The notes below the pieces were generated by a model. It was not told the origin of the DNA and searched no databases. It saw nothing but the letters and a program-made list of their open reading frames with translations. A stretch of 64,000 bases of DNA from an endosymbiont of Escarpia spicata (lineage in GTDB: Bacteria; Pseudomonadota; Gammaproteobacteria; Chromatiales; Chromatiaceae). The translations under genes and the position numbers were made by a program. Where the stretch lies: positions 248,001-312,000 of the forward strand of contig QFXE01000005.1 in assembly GCA_003349915.1 (NCBI GenBank). The letters run 5' to 3'. This document shows, piece after piece, positions 26,935-34,013 of this stretch; within the stretch, counting starts at the first letter, position 1; the number at the start of each line of letters is the position of its first letter.

Positions 26935-27803
26935 CAGGTATTCCCTTCGTAATTAGTCATTTCTGCTTTCGTTTGCACCAGTTGACCCAGGCGATAATCT
27001 TCCAATGCCTGCTCAATCTCATCGCGGCTATTCATCACGAATGGCCCATACTGCACAATCGGTTCACCGATGGGCTTACCAGCCACCAACAGGAAGCGTG
27101 CACTCTCATTGCCCACTTTTACGGACAACTGTTCACCCGTACCAAGCACTCCCAATTGCTGTTCCTGCAAATCTGTATCAGCAACGCTTACGCCGCCCTC
27201 AATCATATAGATAAAGGCTGTATAAACATCTGAGAGAATATGATCAAAGCTACCCCCTTTCGGCATTGACACATCCAAATACTGAAACTGCGTGACTGGA
27301 TCAATCACCGGCCCACGCTGCCCATCAATTTCACCAGCGACGATTCGTATTACAACACCATCGATTTCGATCTCAGGAATTACTTTCTGGCTTACTTCCT
27401 GATATTCAGGTGCAGTCATTTTCTGCTCGGCCGACAGATTAATCCAAAGTTGGAATCCACGCATACGACCGCTTTCCTGCTGCGGCATTTCAGAATGGAT
27501 CACACCGCTGCCCGCCTTCATCCACTGCGCACCGCCAGGCCCGAGATCACCGCGATTACCCATGCTGTCACCATGCCGCATATGGCCGTCCAGCATATAC
27601 GTGAAGGTATTGAATCCACGGTGTGGATGGTCCGGGAAGCCGGCAATGTAGTCATCCGGATCATCGGTATTAAACTGATCCAGCATCAGAAACGGGTCGA
27701 GGTTACGTCGTGCTGGTGTGCCGATTGAACGGAACACACTCACTCCGGCACCTTCGTCAACTTCAAGCGCAGGAACAATCTGTATGATTTTCCGATTGGT
27801 CAT
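26934..27803 (-). CDS. Pirin family protein (cupin)
   Basis: A 289-aa bicupin of the pirin family. The N-terminal cupin has the metal-binding histidines and glutamate in DHPHRGFNTFTYMLDG, RHGDSMG and GSGVIHSEMPQ. The C-terminal half carries the second cupin (GGSFDHILSDVYTAFIYMIEGGVSV). Some bacterial pirins are quercetinases, others are redox-sensing regulators. The ATG at 27803 has a perfect AGGAGG box 8 bases upstream, so the upstream in-frame codons are excluded. The gene is coupled to the downstream methyltransferase and follows the small CDGSH gene. Confidence 0.9.
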   Translation of the reverse strand: MTNRKIIQIVPALEVDEGAGVSVFRSIGTPARRNLDPFLMLDQFNTDDPDDYIAGFPDHPHRGFNTFTYMLDGHMRHGDSMGNRGDLGPGGAQWMKAGSGVIHSEMPQQESGRMRGFQLWINLSAEQKMTAPEYQEVSQKVIPEIEIDGVVIRIVAGEIDGQRGPVIDPVTQFQYLDVSMPKGGSFDHILSDVYTAFIYMIEGGVSVADTDLQEQQLGVLGTGEQLSVKVGNESARFLLVAGKPIGEPIVQYGPFVMNSRDEIEQALEDYRLGQLVQTKAEMTNYEGNT

Positions 27804-27850
27804 CGTTATATCCTCCTGCATAAAAACGAGAGATTAATTGATTAGAACAA

Positions 27851-27872
27851 TGTGGCTGTATTAACAGCCACA
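27851..27872. terminator. Stem-loop between the CDGSH and pirin genes
   Basis: A perfect 9-bp stem TGTGGCTGT/ACAGCCACA with a 4-base loop lies just after the CDGSH stop codon. On the minus strand it is followed by TTGTTCT, so it could act as a weak intrinsic terminator or as an RNA-stabilising structure that lowers expression of pirin and later genes. Confidence 0.45.
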
Positions 27873-27879
27873 TAAATTA

Positions 27880-28122
27880 TTAAAGCGACTGATGCGTACC
27901 ATCACAAAACGGTTTATTGGTGGTCCGCTTGCAGCCGCAGAGATAAACGGTCTCTGTTTTTTCCGCAGTAAAGGCAACCGGCTCGAATCCGGTACCCTTG
28001 TGGGAACCGTCACAGTACGGCTGGTTTTTGCTGCGCCCGCATGCACACCAATAGTATGTCTCACCTTCAGTGACATCGACCTGGTACGGGGCCTTTTGGA
28101 CAACAATTGCTTCTTTACTCAT
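27880..28122 (-). CDS. CDGSH iron-sulfur domain protein
   Basis: An 80-aa protein made only of a double CDGSH module: [21 protein letters not shown] and [19 protein letters not shown]. Each half has the three-Cys one-His set that binds a [2Fe-2S] cluster. It has the same length and spacing as the N-terminal module of the two fusion enzymes at 22523 and 24059. The ATG is preceded by AGGAG. Likely an electron-transfer or cluster-carrier partner for neighbouring redox enzymes. Confidence 0.92.
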   Translation of the reverse strand: MSKEAIVVQKAPYQVDVTEGETYYWCACGRSKNQPYCDGSHKGTGFEPVAFTAEKTETVYLCGCKRTTNKPFCDGTHQSL

Positions 28123-28159
28123 GGTTTTTCTCCTATCGTCTATGTGTTGTTACAAATGA

Positions 28160-28708
28160 TCATGCTTGTGCGCCAAAACCCATGCGCTTCAGGACATCAT
28201 CCTTCTTAATAAGGCGGTGGTGCAGGGCTGCTCCGGCGTGGCCGATTACTGCGAGAACGAGCAGGATCCATACCGTACCGTGGGCACCACGGAATAACTG
28301 GGCCAGCGAAGGATCTTTATCTAGCAGGACTGGCAGCTCAAACAGACCAAAGAAGCTTACCGGGTAACCGGCTGCTTGCGACATCAGGATGCCGGACAGG
28401 GGTTGTGCAAACATCAATGCATAAAGCGCCCAGTGCATGGCATGAGCCAGTATATTTTGAATGGGAGGCGTACCCTCCGGCTCCTTCGGCGTCGCATTGA
28501 TCAGTCGCCACACCAGGCGCGCTAGGATCAGCAGCAATAGGATTACCCCGAATGATTTGTGCATTCCGGCTGCTTGAAGTTTCTCCGCTCCCTTGGGCAT
28601 GGAGGCGAGAAAGTTACCCGCTACGATCGAGAAGGTAAGCATAAAAAACAGTAACCAGTGAAAGCTTTTGGCAACGGTTCCATAGCTGTTTTCAGTATTT
28701 TTCATCAT
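28160..28708 (-). CDS. Cytochrome b561 family membrane protein
   Basis: A 182-aa four-helix membrane cytochrome of the prokaryotic b561 type. Heme-ligand candidates are the histidines in AKSFHWLLFFML, AAGMHKSFGV, LAHAMHWALY and FRGAHGTVWILLVLAVIGHAGAALHH. It should pass electrons between quinones and soluble or periplasmic partners. It lies between the CDGSH gene and the glutathionyl-hydroquinone reductase gene, in keeping with a quinone redox role for this operon. Confidence 0.9.
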   Translation of the reverse strand: MMKNTENSYGTVAKSFHWLLFFMLTFSIVAGNFLASMPKGAEKLQAAGMHKSFGVILLLLILARLVWRLINATPKEPEGTPPIQNILAHAMHWALYALMFAQPLSGILMSQAAGYPVSFFGLFELPVLLDKDPSLAQLFRGAHGTVWILLVLAVIGHAGAALHHRLIKKDDVLKRMGFGAQA

Positions 28709-28737
28709 GAGAGTTCTCCTTTAATTAGGTTGAAGTT

Positions 28738-29679
28738 TTAAGCACAAAGTTTGTTTTCTATCTGGCCCCGACAATGGGGCATGTTGAAATCGGGCTCAGG
28801 CCCTTTGGGAACAATCCCCGAGGGATTCAGTGACTTGTGACTGCCGAAGTAGTGGCGTTTGATGTGGTCCATGTTCACTGTGCTGGCAACACCGGGAGTC
28901 TGGTATAGATCACGGGTGTAGCCCCACAGGTTGGGGTAATCGGTAAGTCGACGCTTATTACATTTGAAATGGCTGTAATAGACGGCGTTGAAACGAATCA
29001 ATGTAGGAAACAGACGCCAGTCCGCCTCGGTCAGTTGCCTGCCCACCAGGTAGCGTTGGCGAGAGAGACGAGCTTCTAATTCATCCAAGGTTGCGAATAA
29101 GTGGTTATATGCCTCTTCGTAAGCCTCCTGAGTAGTGGCAAAACCAGCACGATAGACCCCATTGTTCACGCTCTCATAAACAAGCTTGTTGATGTCATCT
29201 ATCTCGGCACGCAATGATCTGGGATAGAAGTCCACGTCTGATCGTCCCCAGGCATCAAACTCACTATCGAGCATACGAATGATCTCCGATGACTCGTTAT
29301 TGACGATGGTGGCGCGATGCTTGTCGTACAAAACAGGCACGCTCACCAGACCGTCATAGCCGGGTGCCGCCAGCTCATAGAGCTGATTGAGCCTGTCAAA
29401 CCCATGGATATGATCGCGAGTTGAACCAGGGTATTCACAAAACACCCAGCTCTCAGGTGGCATCAATGGATGAACCACTGATACCGAGATGACATCTTCC
29501 AGTCCCTTCAACACCCGATAGATGAGAGTGCGATGAGCCCAAGGGCATGCGTAGGAGACATACAAGTGATAACGTCCCGGTTCGGCGGGGAAGACTCTCA
29601 CGTCACCGCGTTCAGCATCCTCTCCAGCGGAAACCCAGTTCCTGAATAGAGACTCATTTCGGATGAATTCGCCTTTCAT
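28738..29679 (-). CDS. Glutathionyl-hydroquinone reductase (YqjG/PcpF type)
   Basis: A 313-aa Xi-class glutathione transferase. The catalytic Cys lies in SYACPWAHRTLIYRVLKGLED (about residue 50), and the family fingerprint VPVLYDKHRATIVNNESSEIIRML follows. The C-terminal helical domain contains RYLVGRQLTEADWRLFPTLIRF. It reduces glutathionyl-hydroquinones to free hydroquinones, a quinone-detoxification step. The ATG at 29679 and the C-terminus fit the family length. Confidence 0.92.
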   Translation of the reverse strand: MKGEFIRNESLFRNWVSAGEDAERGDVRVFPAEPGRYHLYVSYACPWAHRTLIYRVLKGLEDVISVSVVHPLMPPESWVFCEYPGSTRDHIHGFDRLNQLYELAAPGYDGLVSVPVLYDKHRATIVNNESSEIIRMLDSEFDAWGRSDVDFYPRSLRAEIDDINKLVYESVNNGVYRAGFATTQEAYEEAYNHLFATLDELEARLSRQRYLVGRQLTEADWRLFPTLIRFNAVYYSHFKCNKRRLTDYPNLWGYTRDLYQTPGVASTVNMDHIKRHYFGSHKSLNPSGIVPKGPEPDFNMPHCRGQIENKLCA

Positions 29680-29695
29680 ACCATTGCACTCCCGA

Positions 29696-30304
29696 TTAGA
29701 TGAACAGACTGACGTCAGACTTCTGAGCCAAGGGAAGATAGGTAGCCGCTCCCGCCCAATCCTGAACCGCTGGATGGAATTCTTTTTTATCCCAACCGAA
29801 CAAGTCGGCGGTCATCTGACAGCCAATCAAATTGACGTCCGCCTCGACACATATCTCACGCAACTCCTCGATACTGGCCACACCCTTTTGCTTCACGGTC
29901 TCTTTCATCAGGGTGGTGGCGGCATCCTCGAATCCGGGGATGTTGGCTTTCAATAGATTCGGAATGGACAGATTCTTGCCTTTCAGCCAGTTAGGACCCA
30001 CCGGCATCTTCAAAGGCATGGCTGGGTTACCCAGGGGAGAGACCTTCAGGTCCAGATCGTTTTGAAGTAGGGAGAGGCCATAGAAGGTAAAAAACACCGT
30101 AACATCCCATCCCAAAGCCGCAGCGGTGGAAGCCAGAATGAAAGGTGGGTAGGCCTGGTCCAAGGTGCCTTTGGTGGCAATGATCGTCAGCGACGGCGTC
30201 TTGGATGCTTCTCGCTCTTTCAGCTTTTCGTCCAGACGCTGATCTAGCCAAGCATCTAGGTCTGTCAGTTCAGGAACCGGTTGTAGTTGAGGTAGTGCAC
30301 TCAT
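29696..30304 (-). CDS. DsrE/DsrF/DrsH-like family protein
   Basis: A 202-aa protein of the DsrE2-like group. An acidic helical N-terminus (to about 40) precedes the sulfur-carrier fold: LTIIATKGTLDQAYPPFILASTAAALGWDVTVFFTFYGL and the conserved Cys region IEELREICVEADVNLIGCQMTADLFGW. Hydrophobic patches suggest membrane association, as noted for DrsE2 proteins. Members act in persulfide transfer in sulfur-oxidising bacteria. It is the first gene of the leftward redox operon, facing the divergent LysR gene. Confidence 0.87.
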   Translation of the reverse strand: MSALPQLQPVPELTDLDAWLDQRLDEKLKEREASKTPSLTIIATKGTLDQAYPPFILASTAAALGWDVTVFFTFYGLSLLQNDLDLKVSPLGNPAMPLKMPVGPNWLKGKNLSIPNLLKANIPGFEDAATTLMKETVKQKGVASIEELREICVEADVNLIGCQMTADLFGWDKKEFHPAVQDWAGAATYLPLAQKSDVSLFI

Positions 30305-30413
30305 AATCCTTATCTCCAGTGAGTGGAATTCTTTTCATCGCAATCGAAACCAATCTCGATTACTGTTGGAGATAAGCTTATAGGCTTTTAATTCAAAGAT
30401 AATCGGGGTATAA

Positions 30414-30430
30414 AGAAACCTATTGTTTCT
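30414..30430. promoter_or_regulatory. Inverted repeat in the divergent LysR/operon promoter region
   Basis: AGAAAC-N5-GTTTCT lies 14 bases before the LysR start codon, in the 140-bp divergent region (30305 to 30444). Its position fits an autoregulatory operator of the LysR protein controlling both directions. A classic T-N11-A box could not be assigned with certainty. Confidence 0.4.
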
Positions 30431-30444
30431 ATTTCTTTACTAAT

Positions 30445-31332
30445 ATGAGCATTCTCCCTTATATCGAGACATTTGCTGCAGTCGTTGAAAAGGGTAGTTT
30501 TACCGCGGCAGCCGAGGCCCTGGGTATCTCCAAGCCAGTGGTCAGTAAACAGGTTTCCCAATTGGAACAGCATCTAGGTGTACAACTCTTGCACCGCACG
30601 ACCCGGCGCCTACACCTGACGGAAGCAGGTGAAATATTTGCCCGCTACTCCCAACAAATCGTCGCGGAGGCACAGGAGGCCGAGCAGTCCGTTTTACCCC
30701 TGCAGAGTGAGCCCCAAGGTACATTGCGAATCACAGCGCCGGAGAGTCTTGCTGCGTCAATGCTTCCGGATGCGTTACTTGGATTTCAGCAACGTTTCCC
30801 AAAGGTAGAGCTTGACGTCCGTATTTCAGGACGGTTTGTCGACCTGGTAGAGGAAGGTATCGATGTGGCTTTAAGGGTCGGTGAACTGGAAGATTCCAGC
30901 ATGATCGCGCGCCGCCTTCTTTATTGCCACTTCCAAGTGTATGGATCGCCCGAATACTGGAAGAGACATGGGATTCCGAGCCACCCAGATGAACTCAGAA
31001 CGTATAACTGCCTCATTTACACGCAAAGTCCGAAACCAGATACATGGAATTTCAAAGACAGGAACGGCGAGGATATCAGCGTCAAGATCACAGGAAATCT
31101 CCGCTCGGATGCCGGCAGACTATTGCTGGATGCAGTTGTTGATGGCCAAGGCATCATGATTGCTCCCTCATACATGGTCGCCAAGGCCCTGAAAGAGGAA
31201 CAACTGGAAGCGGTATTAGAGGACTACTCCCTCTCCCCCATAGGACTTTATGCGATTTACCCACAAAGCAAACATATATCCACAAAAGTCCGAGCATTCG
31301 TTGACTATCTTGTTGACACATGGAACAGCTGA
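30445..31332 (+). CDS. LysR family transcriptional regulator
   Basis: A 295-aa regulator. The N-terminal winged helix-turn-helix is clear (GSFTAAAEALGISKPVVSKQVSQLEQHLGVQLLHRTTRRLHLTEAG, about 17 to 62), followed by a substrate-binding domain of the DmlR-like type (LDVRISGRFVDLVEEGIDVALRVGELEDSSMIARRL). It is divergent from the DsrE2-GS-HQR-b561-CDGSH-pirin operon, and divergently placed LysR genes usually control their neighbours. An electrophilic or quinone inducer is a reasonable guess from that context only. Confidence 0.9.
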   Translation: MSILPYIETFAAVVEKGSFTAAAEALGISKPVVSKQVSQLEQHLGVQLLHRTTRRLHLTEAGEIFARYSQQIVAEAQEAEQSVLPLQSEPQGTLRITAPESLAASMLPDALLGFQQRFPKVELDVRISGRFVDLVEEGIDVALRVGELEDSSMIARRLLYCHFQVYGSPEYWKRHGIPSHPDELRTYNCLIYTQSPKPDTWNFKDRNGEDISVKITGNLRSDAGRLLLDAVVDGQGIMIAPSYMVAKALKEEQLEAVLEDYSLSPIGLYAIYPQSKHISTKVRAFVDYLVDTWNS

Positions 31333-31561
31333 GAATCAGCACGAATGAATATCTATTACAGATTCTCTTAGTGGCGGGCGTTTCCTGACACTAGCAGCTA
31401 CCCCCCCTTAGAAACCATTTTCTGATGCATTTAAATTATCTGTTTTCTATTTAAGGCAGTTTGCTTCTGGTCTCCGCTGGAAGTCTACGAGTCCACCATC
31501 AGTATGAGTACTTTTTACTTATTGTTGCGAGAGGGCTGTCCGCTATTATCAATTGTTGCTT

Positions 31562-31667
31562 AAGTAATCGCATGTACGTGAGCGTGGCCGTCGGCAAGAG
31601 GGACCCTGCCGTCGAGCATACATGGTGGTATTTACAGCGTGTCACGAGTACGTACATGCGATTACTT
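31562..31667. mobile_element. 106-bp MITE-like element with 18-bp perfect terminal inverted repeats
   Basis: AAGTAATCGCATGTACGT at 31562 to 31579 is exactly inverted at 31650 to 31667, with imperfect pairing inward. No open frame of size lies inside. The structure is that of a miniature inverted-repeat element whose transposase would be elsewhere. The surrounding interval 31333 to 31766 holds no supportable gene. Confidence 0.6.
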
Positions 31668-31766
31668 TCGGGACAATAAAAGATGTATTCGTCACCTCGT
31701 TGATAATGTGTTTTAAACCATCAATTAGCGCATTATTTCTTTTGTAATCAATAAGTTAATAACATT

Positions 31767-31790
31767 CTACTCCCACTCTATTGTAAATAA
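31767..31790 (-). repeat. guaA 3'-end-like direct repeat, copy 4
   Basis: On the minus strand this encodes G-L-F-T-I-E-W-E-stop. Two AATACCATG copies follow (31839 to 31847 and 31851 to 31859), then an antitoxin gene, as at copies 2 and 3. It marks the boundary between the redox-operon segment and the defence island. Confidence 0.68.
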
Positions 31791-31919
31791 GCCTTTTTTA
31801 TCTTTTATATTCAATGACTTATTTTTCCTTTAATCGATAATACCATGAAAAATACCATGCTCAGAAAATCCTTCAAATTTCTCGAAAAAATTGCCGATTG
31901 AACACTGCCACACAGCACC

Positions 31920-32243
31920 TCAGGCTACCTTTCGTGCTTTGACTTCCAGGTGAATGCCCTCCCGCTCCTGCAGGTATTGGATCACAGCAAACAGGTTGCT
32001 CGCCTGGGGGTTCCCTTTTGGCCCGAACATGCGCATGAGGCTCTTGCTCGACTTGTCAAAAACGCGGGAGAGTTCCTCGAACCCAATCGTCGCGTTGATA
32101 TAGTCGCGCAACACCGCCTTGCCGGTATCGACATCACCGGCGAGCAGGCATTCGACCCCTTCTTGTAACAGGGCCTTGCGAAACGCGGGTTCCCGTTGGG
32201 CACGTGCCTGTATGGTGTCCTTAAAATCTTTCGTCAGAGCCAT
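31920..32243 (-). CDS. HigA-like antitoxin without toxin (TA copy 4)
   Basis: A 107-aa antitoxin almost identical to the one at 18814 (MALTKDFKDTIQARAQREP, VLRDYINATIGFEELSRVFDKSSKSLMRMFGPKGNPQASNLFAVIQYLQ). It starts at ATG 32243 by comparison with copy 3. The toxin gene that should precede it is reduced to a remnant at 32262 to 32314, so it is an orphan that may still repress or cross-neutralise the intact copy. Confidence 0.82.
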   Translation of the reverse strand: MALTKDFKDTIQARAQREPAFRKALLQEGVECLLAGDVDTGKAVLRDYINATIGFEELSRVFDKSSKSLMRMFGPKGNPQASNLFAVIQYLQEREGIHLEVKARKVA

Positions 32244-32261
32244 CACTGCATCTCCGGTCAT

Positions 32262-32314
32262 AGCATAAGGACTGCTTCCCTACGCAATGAGGCACCCTCT
32301 AACCTCTGTCATTC
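32262..32314 (-). pseudogene. Remnant of the RelE/HigB-like toxin (TA copy 4)
   Basis: Reading leftward from 32314, MTEVR matches the first residues of the toxin at 19469, then the frame ends after ten codons. The bases match the toxin 5' end up to the segment TCCTTATGC and then jump to the antitoxin leader. About 270 bp of toxin sequence has therefore been deleted. The upstream promoter-like block (to about 32350) is kept. Confidence 0.65.
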
Positions 32315-32450
32315 GCCCTAATGGTAGCATTCATGTTACCTTTTGTAATGCACAATTGAGCCCAGTAGCTCAGATGGTGAGGCGACATCGTTCAGCCCCC
32401 CGATGAATAAGTGGAGCAATGTATTCAGGAGACCATAGCCACAAGCACCA

Positions 32451-34013
32451 TCAGCAACAGATCATGCTCAACAACGCGCGCGCCCTGCTCATCCCAACAT
32501 AGTGAAGCGAACGCAGGGGCTCGCTATGCCCAGGTCTTGGCATATCGACAAGAACAACCACCTCGCTCTCAAGTCCTTTGAAATCCCCAATCTGTGCAAA
32601 GCCGATGGTATGACGATTCATGTTACGGGGTGAGGCATCATCCAGAACGGAGATTGAATGTCGCAAATTCTCGGAAAGAGAAGACGTCCAGGACTGTGCA
32701 AACGGTAAAGGCGAAAGTACGACGATGTCTCCCGGGTTGAATCCCTCGCCATCCACTAGGTCGTGCAGCTCTTTCTCTAGAGCTTGGATAGCACTGTCTT
32801 CGTCCGCGACACGAACTTCACGTACCGCAGGACCATCACCAACACCTGAATAACCCACATCTGCGTCCAGATCACCTTGTATCCGTTGCAGGATCGGCAG
32901 TGAGTTCCGACAATTCGTCTTTAGCGGGATTCGCACCGGGCAAATACTTTCCAGATAATCATAGGCATCGGGCACATAGGAGCCGCACAGGCCGGATTGA
33001 TTGTTGGCGTCGTGAAAAAAGCACCAACGGCCTTCGCTTATGCCACCATATAAACAGCTATCCAGCTGGGCCAGCGCATCCATGTTCAATATGTCCTGAC
33101 CTTCATCGACGATCAATGCATCGAATCTTTCAATGCTGGCACGCTTGGCGGCGACATGAATCGACTCCGCCAGGCTGACAGTCAGCCCGGGCACGGCGTT
33201 CCGTTCCAGGAATCGCTTTAGCCAAGGTGAATGGCAAGCCAGCGCGGTTTTCATTCCAGATGCGCCCCAGCGCTTCGCCAATTCAAGCGCCAGCATTGTT
33301 TTCCCTGTCCCAGCACCTCCGGAACATATTACCCGCGGGTTGGCTTCGACGACATCGATCAGCCTCAGCTGATCCTCTGTCAGTCGAGCAATACGCGTTT
33401 CGACCTCATGGGCAGAAACATGCAATGGCACAACAGCCTCGAAATCGGGTCGCAAGTGTTGCTGCAATACATTCAAGTGCGAAGGGGTTGCGGCAGTCTT
33501 ACGAGTATCCTTCGCACGCCAGTAGCGAATAAATCGTTCCAGCCACTTTTCGAATTGCCTGAAGTCCCGACCGTCCGCGAGAACGGTGCGATCCCACTCC
33601 GCGCTATCGGGAAGTCGCTCGACATCCGGCATGACTACACCGTAGCCGACCACAAAAACATTGGAGAGAGAAGCGGGAAGCTTTCCCCGCAAACCATGCA
33701 GCGCCCCCTCTGCTTGTTTGAACGGTGACTCCCGCAATCGTTCGGTTTCACCGTACCGATTCGTAGTTTCCCAGATGCCATCATGGCAGGATACTCCGCC
33801 GCCTTTGATCTCCAGCACAAAAAGGCCATCCGGCCCGCATAGAACAAAGTCGATTTCTCCAAACCGCTTGTACTCATGCCGCGGGAGGTTGAGTGAGTGC
33901 ATGGCAAACCAACCGTTCTGGTTCGGCTTAGAAAATGCCGCGCGCAGCTGGTCAAACATGCGTATTTCCGCACTACTGCTGGTGCCCAGGGGTTGGCTGG
34001 GAATCATCCGCAT
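32451..34013 (-). CDS. NERD nuclease-domain / SF1 (UvrD-like) helicase, module A
   Basis: A 520-aa protein. The N-terminal NERD domain (about 15 to 150) has the PD-(D/E)xK-like residues Asp55 in FGEIDFVL and Glu68-x-Lys70 in FVLEIKGG. The C-terminal SF1 ATPase has Walker A SGGAGTGKTML (232 to 239), Walker B IVDEGQD (303 to 307), motif IV/V GFAQIGDFKGLESEVVVLVD, and motif VI YVGMSRARALLS. It should couple DNA translocation to nuclease action. Its start overlaps the stop of the 542-aa gene (ATG 34013 or the ATGA at 34007), so it is the last gene of the module A operon. A paralogue with the same architecture lies at 56602. Confidence 0.88.
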   Translation of the reverse strand: MRMIPSQPLGTSSSAEIRMFDQLRAAFSKPNQNGWFAMHSLNLPRHEYKRFGEIDFVLCGPDGLFVLEIKGGGVSCHDGIWETTNRYGETERLRESPFKQAEGALHGLRGKLPASLSNVFVVGYGVVMPDVERLPDSAEWDRTVLADGRDFRQFEKWLERFIRYWRAKDTRKTAATPSHLNVLQQHLRPDFEAVVPLHVSAHEVETRIARLTEDQLRLIDVVEANPRVICSGGAGTGKTMLALELAKRWGASGMKTALACHSPWLKRFLERNAVPGLTVSLAESIHVAAKRASIERFDALIVDEGQDILNMDALAQLDSCLYGGISEGRWCFFHDANNQSGLCGSYVPDAYDYLESICPVRIPLKTNCRNSLPILQRIQGDLDADVGYSGVGDGPAVREVRVADEDSAIQALEKELHDLVDGEGFNPGDIVVLSPLPFAQSWTSSLSENLRHSISVLDDASPRNMNRHTIGFAQIGDFKGLESEVVVLVDMPRPGHSEPLRSLHYVGMSRARALLSMICC

